From contig NZ_CP141590.1 of assembly GCF_035581365.1 (NCBI RefSeq), forward strand, positions 2,104,001 through 2,168,000: a stretch of 64,000 bases of DNA, in the 5' to 3' direction. Position numbers and translations under genes: made by a program. Under the pieces are notes generated by a model that did no database searches, was not told where the DNA came from, and saw only the letters and a list, made by a program, of their open reading frames with translations. Origin of the DNA: Tsuneonella sp. CC-YZS046 (GTDB taxonomy: Bacteria; Pseudomonadota; Alphaproteobacteria; Sphingomonadales; Sphingomonadaceae). Below are positions 7,676-16,276 of this stretch, piece after piece (within the stretch, counting starts at the first letter, position 1; each line of letters opens with the position of its first letter).

Positions 7676-9010
7676 TCAGCCGCCGACAAGCCCGGGAGGG
7701 GAACGATCCTCGTCAGGCAGTCGAATGGCGACCCGAAGCCCGCCGCTGTCGAGATTGCCCAGGCCGATCGACCCGCCCAGACGGCCCGCCAGCTGCCTTG
7801 CAATCGCAAGGCCGAGACCGGCGCCGCCGGTCTGCCTGTTCCTTGAGGATTCGATCCGCACGAAAGGTTCGAATACGGCATCCCACTTGTCTTCCGGGAT
7901 GCCCGGCCCGTCATCCTCGACTATGATGGCGATGCTCTGATGCTCGATCTCCAGCTTCACCCGGGCATTGCCTCCGTGGCGTACCGCGTTCTGAACGATG
8001 TTGCGAATCAGGCGCTTGAGCTTCAGGGGGCGGGTGACGCGCTCCATCCGTTCCGGCCCGCTGAAGGTGACATTGGCTCCGAGATCGCGCGCCTCGTCGA
8101 TCACGGTGAGGATGATCGACGATATGTCGGCAAGCTGCTCGGGCTCGGGATCGTCACCGCGCAGATAGTCGAGGATCGATGTGACGAACGCGCCCATCTC
8201 CGCCACATCCTGCTCGATCGCCGCCCGCGTCTCCTGATCCTCCACCAGCGAAGCGTTCAGCTGAAGGCGGGCAAGCGGAGTGCGCAGGTCGTGCGACATG
8301 GCCGCCAGCGACTGGACGCGTTCGCGGACATGGGCGAGCAGGCGCGCCTGCATCGCCTCGAAGGCGCTCGCCACTTGCCGGACCTCGCGCGGCCCTTCTA
8401 CCGTGACCGAGACCGGCTCGTCCCGCCGGACGGTTTCCGCGGCTTCGACGATCTGATGAAGCGGCCGGGCGATCATCCGGCCGAACAGCAGCGCGATCAG
8501 CACCACGCAGCCCAGCAGCAGAAGCACCGAGGCCGTATAGTGGAGCATCATCGGGTTGCCCTTGAAATGCCCTTCCGAGCGGAAGTGGAGCCAGCTTCCG
8601 TCCCTGGCCCGCATCGCCCCTTCCAGCGTATTGCCGATCCTGACCAGCCGGAGGGAATCGGTGGCAATGCCGGGCAGAGCGGCCGCGATACGCGCGTGGA
8701 TTTCTTCCAGTTCGTCCTGCGGATCGGAAGGAAGCAGCGCGGGGGCCGCAGCCGTTCTGGTGACGGTCAACCTGTTTCGCCACAGCTTGTGCATCAATGC
8801 GATCGTCGCATTATCGGGATTGGTGGCGATCAGTTCTTCGGCCATGACGAGGCGCTCGGCCAATCGTTCGGCCCGATTACGCTGCATCCGATCGGTTTCG
8901 AGCTGCTTGAAGATGATCTCGCCGCCCACGAACTGGACGAACAGCGCGGCAAGGAGCGCCGCGGCGATCCGTCCACGCAGCCCATCTATCCAGCGAAGAG
9001 GCCAGCTCAA
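7676..9010 (-). CDS. Sensor histidine kinase (EnvZ/TctE type)
   Basis: 444 residues: membrane segment near 14-34, a periplasmic domain of about 120 residues, a second membrane segment near 158-178, HAMP about 179-231, then the H-box AAMSHDLRTPLARLQ with His240. The N-box is NIVQNAVRHGG, followed by G1 VEDDGPGIP, the F-box FEPFVR and G2 GGAGLGLAIA. It is a complete orthodox kinase. Its ATG overlaps the stop of the response-regulator gene by 4 bp, so the pair is co-translated. The signal is unknown. The operon points toward mreB/ddl, 160 bp downstream on the same strand, so read-through or direct control of those genes is possible but unproven. Confidence 0.93.
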   Translation of the reverse strand: MSWPLRWIDGLRGRIAAALLAALFVQFVGGEIIFKQLETDRMQRNRAERLAERLVMAEELIATNPDNATIALMHKLWRNRLTVTRTAAAPALLPSDPQDELEEIHARIAAALPGIATDSLRLVRIGNTLEGAMRARDGSWLHFRSEGHFKGNPMMLHYTASVLLLLGCVVLIALLFGRMIARPLHQIVEAAETVRRDEPVSVTVEGPREVRQVASAFEAMQARLLAHVRERVQSLAAMSHDLRTPLARLQLNASLVEDQETRAAIEQDVAEMGAFVTSILDYLRGDDPEPEQLADISSIILTVIDEARDLGANVTFSGPERMERVTRPLKLKRLIRNIVQNAVRHGGNARVKLEIEHQSIAIIVEDDGPGIPEDKWDAVFEPFVRIESSRNRQTGGAGLGLAIARQLAGRLGGSIGLGNLDSGGLRVAIRLPDEDRSPPGLVGG

Positions 9011-9783
9011 ACCCGTTCGACCGGCTGGGTGAAGATATAGCCGGCGCCCCGCACCGTCCGGATCAAGGTGCGATCCGCCTCATCGCCGAGCTTGCGGCGC
9101 AGCCGGCAGATATGGACATCCACGGTCCGGTCGGAGGCATTGCCGAGGCGCGCGCGCGACATTTCCAGCAGATTGTCCCGACCGATCACCACTTGCGGAT
9201 GCTCGAGCAGCGCCACCAGCAAATCATATTCCGCACCCGACAGCTCAACACGGGCCCCCGAACCGGCGAACAGCTGCCGTTGCCGAAGGTCAAGCGTCCA
9301 GCCGGCAAACCGCAGGAGTTCCGACCGGCGCGGTGCGGGATCTACCACCAGGGGAGGGCGACGAAGCACAGCCCGGATGCGGGCCAGCAGTTCGCGGGTG
9401 CTGAAGGGCTTTGCGATGTAATCGTCGGCGCCAAGCTCCAGCCCCGTCACCAGGTCGGCTTCCTCGCCCCGCGCGCTGATGATGATGATCGGCACCTGAT
9501 TGCCGTCCTGAAACCGCAATTGCCGGCACAGGTCGAACCCGCTGACGCCCGGCATCATCACATCCAGCAGAATGAGATCGAAGCTGTTTCTGCCGATGAC
9601 CTCCCACATGGCGTTGCCGTCCACGGCGGTCAGACAATGATAGCCATTCGCGCGCAGGATCTTGATCAGGGCCGTTCGCATTCCGGGATCGTCGTCGACG
9701 ATCAGCAGCGAGGGCAGCGGCGGCCCTCTCGTTTCGCCAGCCGGGCCGACCTCATCCAGGGATTTATTGCAGGATTGTTGCAT
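9007..9783 (-). CDS. OmpR-family response regulator
   Basis: 258 residues from ATG 9783. The receiver domain has the acidic pair in LLIVDDDPG, the phospho-acceptor Asp74 in LILLDVMMPG, and the Lys of YIAKPF. The C-terminal winged helix has RTVDVHICRLRRKLG and VRGAGYIF, which is OmpR/PhoB type. It is the partner of the kinase that overlaps its 3' end. The frame can be extended to a TTG at 9825, but neither start has a good ribosome site. The upstream region is shared with the divergent siderophore receptor, so one of the two promoters lies very near the Fur-like box. Confidence 0.92.
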   Translation of the reverse strand: MQQSCNKSLDEVGPAGETRGPPLPSLLIVDDDPGMRTALIKILRANGYHCLTAVDGNAMWEVIGRNSFDLILLDVMMPGVSGFDLCRQLRFQDGNQVPIIIISARGEEADLVTGLELGADDYIAKPFSTRELLARIRAVLRRPPLVVDPAPRRSELLRFAGWTLDLRQRQLFAGSGARVELSGAEYDLLVALLEHPQVVIGRDNLLEMSRARLGNASDRTVDVHICRLRRKLGDEADRTLIRTVRGAGYIFTQPVERV

Positions 9784-9858
9784 CGGAATTTTGAATTGTT
9801 GCTGTCGCGCACCATCAATTGACAATGGCGGCGCGATCTCCCCCTAGGATGACACGAT

Positions 9859-9873
9859 TGCGAGTGATTAGCA
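9859..9873 (+). promoter_or_regulatory. Fur-like box upstream of siderophore receptor
   Basis: TGCGAGTGATTAGCA is a 7-1-7 dyad (TGCGAGT / TGCTAAT on the other strand, five of seven positions paired). This is the spacing of Fur boxes. It lies about 20 bp before the GTG start of an iron-siderophore receptor, so the transcription start would lie at or near it and iron-loaded Fur could block transcription. Assignment is by shape and context only. Confidence 0.6.
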
Positions 9874-9893
9874 TTACCAGGGGGTAGCGTAAA

Positions 9894-12239
9894 GTGAGGG
9901 ATATGATCAAGGAAACCGGAAGAAGCAAGCCCGAGGGACTTGCCAGTTCGCCCAGCGCCATGCTGGCGCTTGGCTGCATCGGCCTTATGGCCAGCACCTC
10001 GCCGGTGCTCGCTCAGGATCGGTCCGAGCCCGAACAACGGCTGGGGGGCGTGACCGTCACCGACACGGCCATCGACGAAAGCTATAACCGGACGGAAACC
10101 GCCTCCGACAAGAGCACGGCGCCGTTGCTCAACACGCCGCAGACGATCAGCGTCATTCCGCAGGAGGTTATCCGCGACCGCGCCGCGCGCACCCTGGCCG
10201 ATGTGCTGCGCAATACGCCGGGCATCAGCTTCGATGCCGGCGAGAACGGCTTCGCCACCTCGACCAACAATTTCACGCTGCGCGGTTTCGATTCCAGCGG
10301 CAACGTGTTCATCGACAACAGCCGGGACTCCGGCAGCTATGCGCGCGACATCTTCAACGTCGAATCCGTGGAAGTGGTGAAAGGCGCCGCCGCCGACAAT
10401 GGCCGGGGCAGCGCGGCTGGCTATGTCAACATCAACACCAAGAAGCCGACGCTCGACGGGTTCGTCTCGGGCGACATCAGCTTCGGCTTCGATCAGTATG
10501 ACAGCAAGTCGCGCAAGCGCGGCACGATCGACATCAACCAGCCGATCGGCGGCACGGCCGCGGTCCGCCTCAACGCCGTGGTCGAAGACAGCGGCGTGCC
10601 CGGGCGCGACCTGGCCAGGAACAAGTTCTGGGGCGTAGCGCCGTCGGTCGCGGTCGGGCTGGGCACCAGCCTGCGGGCCATCCTCTCGTGGGAGCATCTG
10701 GAACGCGACGACCGGCCCGACTGGGGCGTGCCCGGCGCAACCATCCGCAAGAAGTCGTTCGATGCGTCCGCGGCCTACAATCCGCTGACCGAAGGGGCAC
10801 CGCGCGACGGCTTCTATGGCCTTGCCAGCGATTTCGACGACACCACCGCGGACTCCATCCTGGGTAGGCTCGAATATGACCTGTCGAGCGCCGTGACGAT
10901 CAGCAACCAGACCCGCTGGTCCCGGATCAAGCGGGCTTCGCGCTTCACCAATCCGACCGGCTTCACTCCCGCGACGCTCAGCGTTCCCACCGGCACGGTG
11001 TTCTATGATCGCGTCAACAAGAGCATCAGCAACATCACCAACCTCTCGGCGAAGTTCGACACCGGCGGTATTTCGCACAATCTTGCGCTCGGCGTCGAAT
11101 TCACCAGCGAGAAGTCCAATGCCGATCGCCTCGGCGCCGCCGTTCCCGCGCCCGGATCGACCAGCCTGTTCGATCCCGATCCCATTCGCGTGGGCGCGGC
11201 GCCTTTCAATGCGACCCAAACAGCGCGGGTGAAGGTCGATACGCTGTCCTTCTACCTCTACGACACGATCGAGTTCAGCGAACAGTTCCAGATCACCGGC
11301 GGCATCCGGGGCGAAAACTACGAGGTCGAAATCGACAGCCTGACCGCCGCCGGGTTGCCCACCGGCGCCGCCGACAGTTTCAAGCGCGACAAATTTTCAT
11401 TCAGCGGAAAGGTCGGCCTGGTGTTCAAGCCGGTCGAGGCGGGCAGCTTCTACGCCTCTTTCGGCACCTCGACTCTTCCGCCCGGCTCCTATCTCTCGAA
11501 TCCCGACATCTCGCGCACCGGCGACAACGCCTTCCCGGGATTTGTCCCCGACGCCAAACAGGTCCGGTCGCATAATTACGAGATCGGCTTGAAGTGGGAC
11601 TTCTTCGACGGCGCCCTGTCGACCACGGCCGCGCTGTTCCGCACCGAGAAGCGCAACGTGCCTGTCGTCGGCCGCCTGGCAGGCGAGACGGCGGACAGCC
11701 TGCAAGGCTATCACAAGCAGGTCGTGGAAGGGATCGAGCTTAGCGCCACGGGACAGATCACCCCAGCCTGGAATATCTTCGGGGGTATGCTGATCATGGA
11801 CAGCAAGCGCAAGATCAGCCAAGCGCTCGACGATGCCCGCCGGGCCGGAGCCAGCGGGTCCGGCGACTATGGCGCATTCACCAGCACAAACGGGGATCGG
11901 CTGGCCTTCACGCCCAACTTCTCGGCAACAATGTGGACCAGCTACGAACTGCCGTTCGGCCTGACGGTCGGCGCGGGCGTTCAGCATACCGGGTCGCGCT
12001 ATCTGGGACGGCCGGACGATGCATTGCGGATCATTCCCAATGGACGTTACGGCAAGCTGCCCAGCTTCACGGTGTTCAACGCGCTCCTGTCCTACGATGT
12101 CACCGAAAACATCGACGTCCGCCTGAATGTCGACAATATCGCCAACAAGAAATATGCTTTGTCGACCAACTGGAACGGCAGCCGCGCGACGCTGGGCGCG
12201 CCGCGCACATGGCTGGTGAGTGCGGGCTTTCGGTTCTGA
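9894..12239 (+). CDS. TonB-dependent siderophore receptor (catecholate type)
   Basis: 781 residues. A signal peptide (hydrophobic AMLALGCIGLMASTSPVLAQ) is followed by a short Ton-box region (GGVTVTDTAID), a plug domain with LLNTPQTISVIPQEVI, LRGFDSSGNVFIDNSRD and VEVVKGAAADNGRGSAAGYVN typical of Fiu/BfnH/PiuA-like ferric-siderophore receptors, and a barrel ending WLVSAGFRF with terminal Phe. GTG 9894 is taken because GGGGG lies nine bases before it; ATG 9903 is an alternative. A PiuC-type gene follows at 58 bp, the common receptor-PiuC pairing, which supports uptake of catechol-type or artificial iron chelates. A Fur-like box precedes it. Confidence 0.93.
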   Translation: MRDMIKETGRSKPEGLASSPSAMLALGCIGLMASTSPVLAQDRSEPEQRLGGVTVTDTAIDESYNRTETASDKSTAPLLNTPQTISVIPQEVIRDRAARTLADVLRNTPGISFDAGENGFATSTNNFTLRGFDSSGNVFIDNSRDSGSYARDIFNVESVEVVKGAAADNGRGSAAGYVNINTKKPTLDGFVSGDISFGFDQYDSKSRKRGTIDINQPIGGTAAVRLNAVVEDSGVPGRDLARNKFWGVAPSVAVGLGTSLRAILSWEHLERDDRPDWGVPGATIRKKSFDASAAYNPLTEGAPRDGFYGLASDFDDTTADSILGRLEYDLSSAVTISNQTRWSRIKRASRFTNPTGFTPATLSVPTGTVFYDRVNKSISNITNLSAKFDTGGISHNLALGVEFTSEKSNADRLGAAVPAPGSTSLFDPDPIRVGAAPFNATQTARVKVDTLSFYLYDTIEFSEQFQITGGIRGENYEVEIDSLTAAGLPTGAADSFKRDKFSFSGKVGLVFKPVEAGSFYASFGTSTLPPGSYLSNPDISRTGDNAFPGFVPDAKQVRSHNYEIGLKWDFFDGALSTTAALFRTEKRNVPVVGRLAGETADSLQGYHKQVVEGIELSATGQITPAWNIFGGMLIMDSKRKISQALDDARRAGASGSGDYGAFTSTNGDRLAFTPNFSATMWTSYELPFGLTVGAGVQHTGSRYLGRPDDALRIIPNGRYGKLPSFTVFNALLSYDVTENIDVRLNVDNIANKKYALSTNWNGSRATLGAPRTWLVSAGFRF

Positions 12240-12297
12240 CGGCATCTCCTGCGTCGCCGTCGGCCCTGGCTGACGGTGACGCAGAGAGGAAGCGCAC

Positions 12298-12978
12298 ATG
12301 ATGATCGAAATACCGGCGGTGCTGTCCTCGGAAGAGGCCGCCGGAATCCGTGCTCGCCTGTCGGAGGCCAGTTGGGCCGAGGGCGCGGGCACGGCCGGTC
12401 ATGTCGCTTCCCGCGCCAAGGCCAATCGGCAGCTGGCCGACAACGACCCGCTCGGGATCGAGTTGGGCAACGCCATTCTTGGCCGGCTCTCGGCCACGCC
12501 GCAGTTCATCGCCGCGGCGCTTCCGCTCAAGGTGCTGCCGCCGCGCTTCAATCTCTATTCCGGGCAAGGCGCCTATGGCCGTCATATCGACAGCGCCGTG
12601 TTCAGCGTTCCGGGTTCGCAAGAGCGGGTCCGCAGCGATCTCTCGGCGACGCTCTTCCTGAGCGATCCCGACAGCTATGAAGGGGGCGAGCTTGTCGCGG
12701 ACTTCGGCCGGGCGCTAGAGCGCATCAAGCTTCCGGCGGGCTCCATGCTGCTCTATCCGGCCAACACGCTGCACGAGGTGACGCCCGTGACGAGCGGAAG
12801 CCGCTATGCGGCCTTCTTCTGGATTCAGAGCCTGGTGCGCGAGCAGACGCGCCGCGCGATGCTGCTCGATCTGGACCATTCCATCCAAGCCCTGGCATCG
12901 CGCGATCCGGACAATCCCGAGATCGTGCGGCTGACCGGCCTCTATCACAATCTGCTGCGCGAATGGGCGGTCACATGA
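12298..12978 (+). CDS. piuC: PiuC/YbiX-family Fe(II)/2-oxoglutarate hydroxylase
   Basis: 226 residues, the usual size of PiuC/YbiX. The 2-oxoglutarate oxygenase facial triad is visible: HxD as GRHIDSAV, a distal His in ANTLHEV, and the co-substrate Arg in SGSRYAAFFW. GAGAGGAAG precedes the ATG. These proteins are encoded beside iron-siderophore receptors and are iron-repressed; their exact substrate is not established. It is in the receptor operon, and its stop overlaps the start of the following oxidase gene (ATGA). Confidence 0.92.
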   Translation: MMIEIPAVLSSEEAAGIRARLSEASWAEGAGTAGHVASRAKANRQLADNDPLGIELGNAILGRLSATPQFIAAALPLKVLPPRFNLYSGQGAYGRHIDSAVFSVPGSQERVRSDLSATLFLSDPDSYEGGELVADFGRALERIKLPAGSMLLYPANTLHEVTPVTSGSRYAAFFWIQSLVREQTRRAMLLDLDHSIQALASRDPDNPEIVRLTGLYHNLLREWAVT

Positions 12979-14087
12979 CCAAGCCGCCGCTCGAAGCCAT
13001 CCCTTCCTTTGTGGCCGCGCTCGGCGATTATGAACCTCTGGCGCGCGAGCGGATGACCGAGGGGGCCTGGGCCTATATCTCGGGCGGCGCGGGCGATGAA
13101 TGGACCCTGCGCGAGAATATCGCCGCTTTTGCCCGGCTCCCGCTGCGCCAGCGGGTGCTGCGCGACCTTTCGGGCGCGACCACGCGCGTCTCGCTCCTCG
13201 GCATGGATCTGACCGCGCCGATCCTGCTGGCACCCGTGGCCTTCCAGAAGCTCGCCCATCCCGACGGCGAACTTGCCACAGTGATCGCGGCCGGGGCCCT
13301 GGACACCGCCATGGTGGCCAGCACCCAGGCCAGCACGCCGATCGAGGACATTGCCGCTCATGCCCGGGCGCCGCTGTGGTTCCAGCTCTACATCCAGCCC
13401 GACCGGGACTTTACCGTCGATCTCGTCCGGCGAGCGGAGGCCGCCGGCTATCGCGCGCTGGTGGTGACGGTGGACGCCCCTGTCAACGGCCTTCGCAATC
13501 GGGAACAGCGCGCCGGCTTCGCCCTGCCGGACGGGGTCAGCGCCGTGAATCTGCATGGCATGCGGATGCTGCCGCCCCCCTCGCCCGAAATGCTGCTGTT
13601 CGGCGCGCCGCTGCTGGAAAACGCGCCCGCCTGGGCGGATATCGAATGGCTGCGCGGGCTGACCCGGCTTCCGATCCTGCTCAAGGGCATCACCGATCCG
13701 GAGGACGCCCGCAGAGCCATCGCGGCCGGCATGGACGGGATCATCGTATCGAACCATGGCGGGCGCTCCCTCGACGGGTTGCCCGCGACAATCGAGCTGC
13801 TCCCCGGGATCGTCGAAGCGGTGGCCGCCGCAGTGCCGGTCCTGCTGGACGGCGGCATCCGGCGTGGCAGCGATATACTGCGTGCGCTTGCCTTCGGCGC
13901 CAGCGCCGTTCTCATCGGCCGGCCCTATGTCTATGGCCTGGCGGCGGCGGGCGCCCCGGGGGTGGCCCATGTCATCCGCATCCTGCGCGCCGAGCTTGAG
14001 CTTGCCATGGCGCTGTCCGGCTTTCGCGACATTGCATCCATAGACCGCTCGGCGCTGGCGGCCCAGGGGCGTGGCATCACACCCTGA
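12975..14087 (+). CDS. FMN-dependent alpha-hydroxy-acid oxidase/dehydrogenase (LldD-like)
   Basis: 370 residues, an FMN TIM barrel of the L-lactate dehydrogenase / glycolate oxidase family. The active-site motif SNHGGRSLDG, the FMN-phosphate region LLDGGIRRGSDILRALAFGA and GRPYVYG are present. It oxidises a 2-hydroxy acid to a 2-oxo acid. ATGA overlap with piuC shows translational coupling. Placed in an iron-uptake operon, it may act on a hydroxy acid from a siderophore, or supply electrons or 2-oxo acid; this is inference. The start is the overlapping ATG, although an in-frame ATG exists four codons upstream. The 3' end overlaps the convergent lysE-like gene by 11 bp. Confidence 0.9.
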   Translation: MTKPPLEAIPSFVAALGDYEPLARERMTEGAWAYISGGAGDEWTLRENIAAFARLPLRQRVLRDLSGATTRVSLLGMDLTAPILLAPVAFQKLAHPDGELATVIAAGALDTAMVASTQASTPIEDIAAHARAPLWFQLYIQPDRDFTVDLVRRAEAAGYRALVVTVDAPVNGLRNREQRAGFALPDGVSAVNLHGMRMLPPPSPEMLLFGAPLLENAPAWADIEWLRGLTRLPILLKGITDPEDARRAIAAGMDGIIVSNHGGRSLDGLPATIELLPGIVEAVAAAVPVLLDGGIRRGSDILRALAFGASAVLIGRPYVYGLAAAGAPGVAHVIRILRAELELAMALSGFRDIASIDRSALAAQGRGITP

Positions 14088-14652
14088 GCGCGCTTGTAAT
14101 CAGCGTCAGCGAAACGATCCCAAGCCAGACCGATGCGATCCGCTGAAGCATATCGAGACGGCGGCCATCGCGTCCCCTGTTTCGCATCAATGCGCCAGCC
14201 GTGCCCCATAGCAGCGCCACCCCCACCACCGCGACGCAGAACAGCCCGAGTTTCGCAGGAAACCCGGGGTCCTCGAGCGGGGGCAGGAGAACGAGGCCAA
14301 CAATCAGCGCCTTGGGATTCAGCAGGGTGGTCAGATAGACCTTCGGCACAGTCACTTCGCTGCGCGCGCCGGCATCGTTGCGCCGTCTCCATACCTGGAT
14401 CGCAAGGAACATGACCCACAGGGCCGCGGCAAGTTTGAGCACTCCGGCCGCCTGAGGCCAACGCCCCAGCATTTCCGCGCCCAGATATGCGAATGCCAGG
14501 ATCGTCGTCAGATAACCGAGCAGTTCTGCCGGCAGCAGGCGCAACACGCCGCTTGCCCCGGCCTTCGCTCCGGCAAGTCCGATGAGCGTATTGGTAGGTC
14601 CGGGCGCGAGCAGAAGCGCCAGAACGGCGGAAAGAAATGCCGTGAAGGTCAT
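14077..14652 (-). CDS. LysE/RhtB-family amino-acid exporter
   Basis: 191 residues with about six hydrophobic helices. The N-terminus MTFTAFLSAVLALLLAPGPTN carries the family hallmark LAPGPTN, and TTLLNPKALIVGL is the second conserved motif. Members export amino acids or related small molecules through the inner membrane. The frame extends upstream to 14886 but that part is not homologous, so ATG 14652 is used. It is convergent with the hydroxy-acid oxidase. The substrate is unknown. Confidence 0.85.
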   Translation of the reverse strand: MTFTAFLSAVLALLLAPGPTNTLIGLAGAKAGASGVLRLLPAELLGYLTTILAFAYLGAEMLGRWPQAAGVLKLAAALWVMFLAIQVWRRRNDAGARSEVTVPKVYLTTLLNPKALIVGLVLLPPLEDPGFPAKLGLFCVAVVGVALLWGTAGALMRNRGRDGRRLDMLQRIASVWLGIVSLTLITSALRV

Positions 14653-15217
14653 TGCGGGGAATCTGTTTTCGGCCAACTGTCGAGTTCCCGCCGGGATTAC
14701 CCGACATCCCCTATCCGAGCGTTGATCCAGATCATCGAACGCCGATATTTCCGGGCGCCGGCCATCGCGGGCATGGCTTGCCTTCGTTGATCGAGGCGCT
14801 GGCCAGCCGCCCAGACTTACTCCGGTTCCGGTTGAATCGGAGTAAGTCTGGAATTTACCCGTTTTCCGTGATTTCCGTGTCAGCAAGTGATTCCACTTGC
14901 TTCGAAATCACTCAAGAGCCTGCCGCAAGAGGCACCAAGGTTGACAGGGTTGACACTGTTCAGGGAAAGAAAATTACCGGACCGATCGGCGCCGAAAAAG
15001 GCAGCCGCATACACGGTCCGCATGCGGAAAACTCCACTGCGCGACACGGCGGTGCATCAAGGATAGACGGTGCGAAAGAGCCACCCCCTGATGTGGCAGA
15101 GAGGAGGCATGTAGGAAAGGCTCAAGCCCTTTCTGCACAGGTGCTTCTACAGATCAGGCATCGGCTCAGGCGGGTGCCCCGCCACATCCGTGAAATGAAG
15201 CTCCAGGGAATGGAACG
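14653..15217. other. Gene-free stretch, mostly unassigned
   Basis: About 565 bp between the LysE-like start and the lipoprotein stop. Long open frames crossing it have no recognisable domains and low-complexity composition, so I call none. It holds the striking 14-bp inverted repeat at 14811-14851. It also contains a short dyad around 15110-15140 (AAAGG / CCTTT) that could be a weak terminator. Nothing else is seen. Confidence 0.5.
14811..14851. repeat. Perfect 14-bp inverted repeat
   Basis: CCAGACTTACTCCG (14811-14824) and CGGAGTAAGTCTGG (14838-14851) are exact reverse complements separated by 13 bases. No T-run follows on either strand, so it is not a standard terminator. It lies 160 bp upstream of the LysE-like start. 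It could be an operator, a REP-like element or a remnant of an inserted element. Confidence 0.7.
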
Positions 15218-15625
15218 TTACGGCCGGGGGATTGGCTCGGCCGGAAGAGCCATAAGCTCGGCCTTGGTCATTTCCGAGGACAGATCGATGTCGTCGCCTT
15301 GCCTGATGACGGCCAGGCCGGCGACCGGCACGGCAACGAATTTGTCCGGATTGCTGTCTTCGACTTCGACAAGCAGGCGGTCCACCTTGCCGTCCGGTCC
15401 CTTCAGGACGGCTTCCACATCTCCCAGATCAATTCCATTGGCCCCAAGGAGGTCGGCATTGAGGATCTGCATTTCCGTCAGACCGAGCGCCGCAATCGTC
15501 GGTCCAGCGGCAACCGCGCTGGCTTCCGCGTCCGCTTCCAGCTTGTCTTCCGCGCGGTCCCGGGAATTATCGCACCCTGCAAGCAGGGCAGTCGAACAAG
15601 CCAACGCGAGGAATAATTTGGTCAT
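15218..15625 (-). CDS. Small lipoprotein, PRC-barrel-like
   Basis: 135 residues. A lipoprotein signal peptide ends in the lipobox LLAGC (Cys18), followed by an acidic Ala-rich linker. The C-terminal 80 residues (GIDLGDVEAVLKGPDGKVDRLLVEV) resemble a PRC-barrel-type domain, in which a conserved VxxVLKxxDGxVxxLLV pattern is common. Asp at +2 (CDNS) would favour inner-membrane retention by Enterobacterial rules, which may not hold here. The role is unknown. It is a single gene, with no operon partner. Confidence 0.75.
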   Translation of the reverse strand: MTKLFLALACSTALLAGCDNSRDRAEDKLEADAEASAVAAGPTIAALGLTEMQILNADLLGANGIDLGDVEAVLKGPDGKVDRLLVEVEDSNPDKFVAVPVAGLAVIRQGDDIDLSSEMTKAELMALPAEPIPRP

Positions 15626-15782
15626 CGGAACTAGCCTTATTCAGCCGTGGCGTATTCGAGCGCCACTTGATTGAAATTGATGAGGCAGAAACTCGTTCCT
15701 AGGGCAGCGGCCTCCTGCCCGATCGCGAGCGCCGCCCGCACATCTTGCACGCAGCTTTTCAGTCATTTGCCGTCGCCGGCGA

Positions 15783-16211
15783 TCATGTCGCCTGTCCGGC
15801 CGCCGCGGGCGATATGGGCGCCGGTCCCAGGGCTTCGATGATCCTGCAATCCGCCACCGAGCCACCGCTGCAGGATTGCAGCAGCGCGGCCAGTTCGCGT
15901 TGTAGCGCGGTCAGGTCCGCGATCTTCCGCTCGACCTCGTTCAGATGCTGCCTCGCCACCATGTCCACCATCGCGCAATCCCGGTCGCGATCATCGGACA
16001 AGTCGAGCAGGGCGCGCACCTGATCGAGCGAGAAGCCGAGACCCCGCGCGCGCCGGATGAAGGAAAGGCGCTCCAGTTCCGGCCGGCCATAGCTGCGATA
16101 GTTGCCATCGGTGCGCGGCGGTTTCGGGATCAGGCCGATCCGCTCGTAATAGCGCACGGTTTCGACCTTGGTCCCGGTCGCCTTGCCGAGTTCGCCGATT
16201 GTGAATGCCAT
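15783..16211 (-). CDS. MerR-family heavy-metal regulator (CadR/PbrR/ZntR type)
   Basis: 142 residues. The N-terminal winged helix MAFTIGELGKATGTKVETVR is followed by a coiled dimerisation helix and a metal loop. Cys79, Cys114 and Cys122 match the three ligands of CadR/PbrR-type sensors, so it should respond to Cd, Pb or Zn. Proteins of this family twist a promoter with a 19-bp spacer to activate it, and exactly such a promoter lies just outside its start codon, pointing at the divergent cation transporter. It probably also controls its own gene. Which metal acts as effector cannot be fixed from sequence. Confidence 0.9.
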   Translation of the reverse strand: MAFTIGELGKATGTKVETVRYYERIGLIPKPPRTDGNYRSYGRPELERLSFIRRARGLGFSLDQVRALLDLSDDRDRDCAMVDMVARQHLNEVERKIADLTALQRELAALLQSCSGGSVADCRIIEALGPAPISPAAAGQAT

Positions 16212-16215
16212 GGGC

Positions 16216-16246
16216 TTGACCCTGTAGTTGCTACAGGGTGCATATA
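16216..16246 (+). promoter_or_regulatory. MerR-type promoter and operator
   Basis: -35 TTGACC (16216-16221), a 19-bp spacer and -10 CATATA (16241-16246). Spanning the spacer is the perfect dyad ACCCTGTAG-TTG-CTACAGGGT (16219-16239). It is close to the known CadR/PbrR operators and reads toward the CDF-type transporter at 16277. The overlong spacer is the hallmark of MerR activation. Confidence 0.92.
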
Positions 16247-16276
16247 GGGATCGGATTGCAAGATTCGAGGTGGCAA

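Noticed and set aside
14652-15674. 340-residue plus-strand frame across the LysE-lipoprotein gap
   Set aside because: It runs antisense through the lipoprotein gene and has no recognisable domain or ribosome site.
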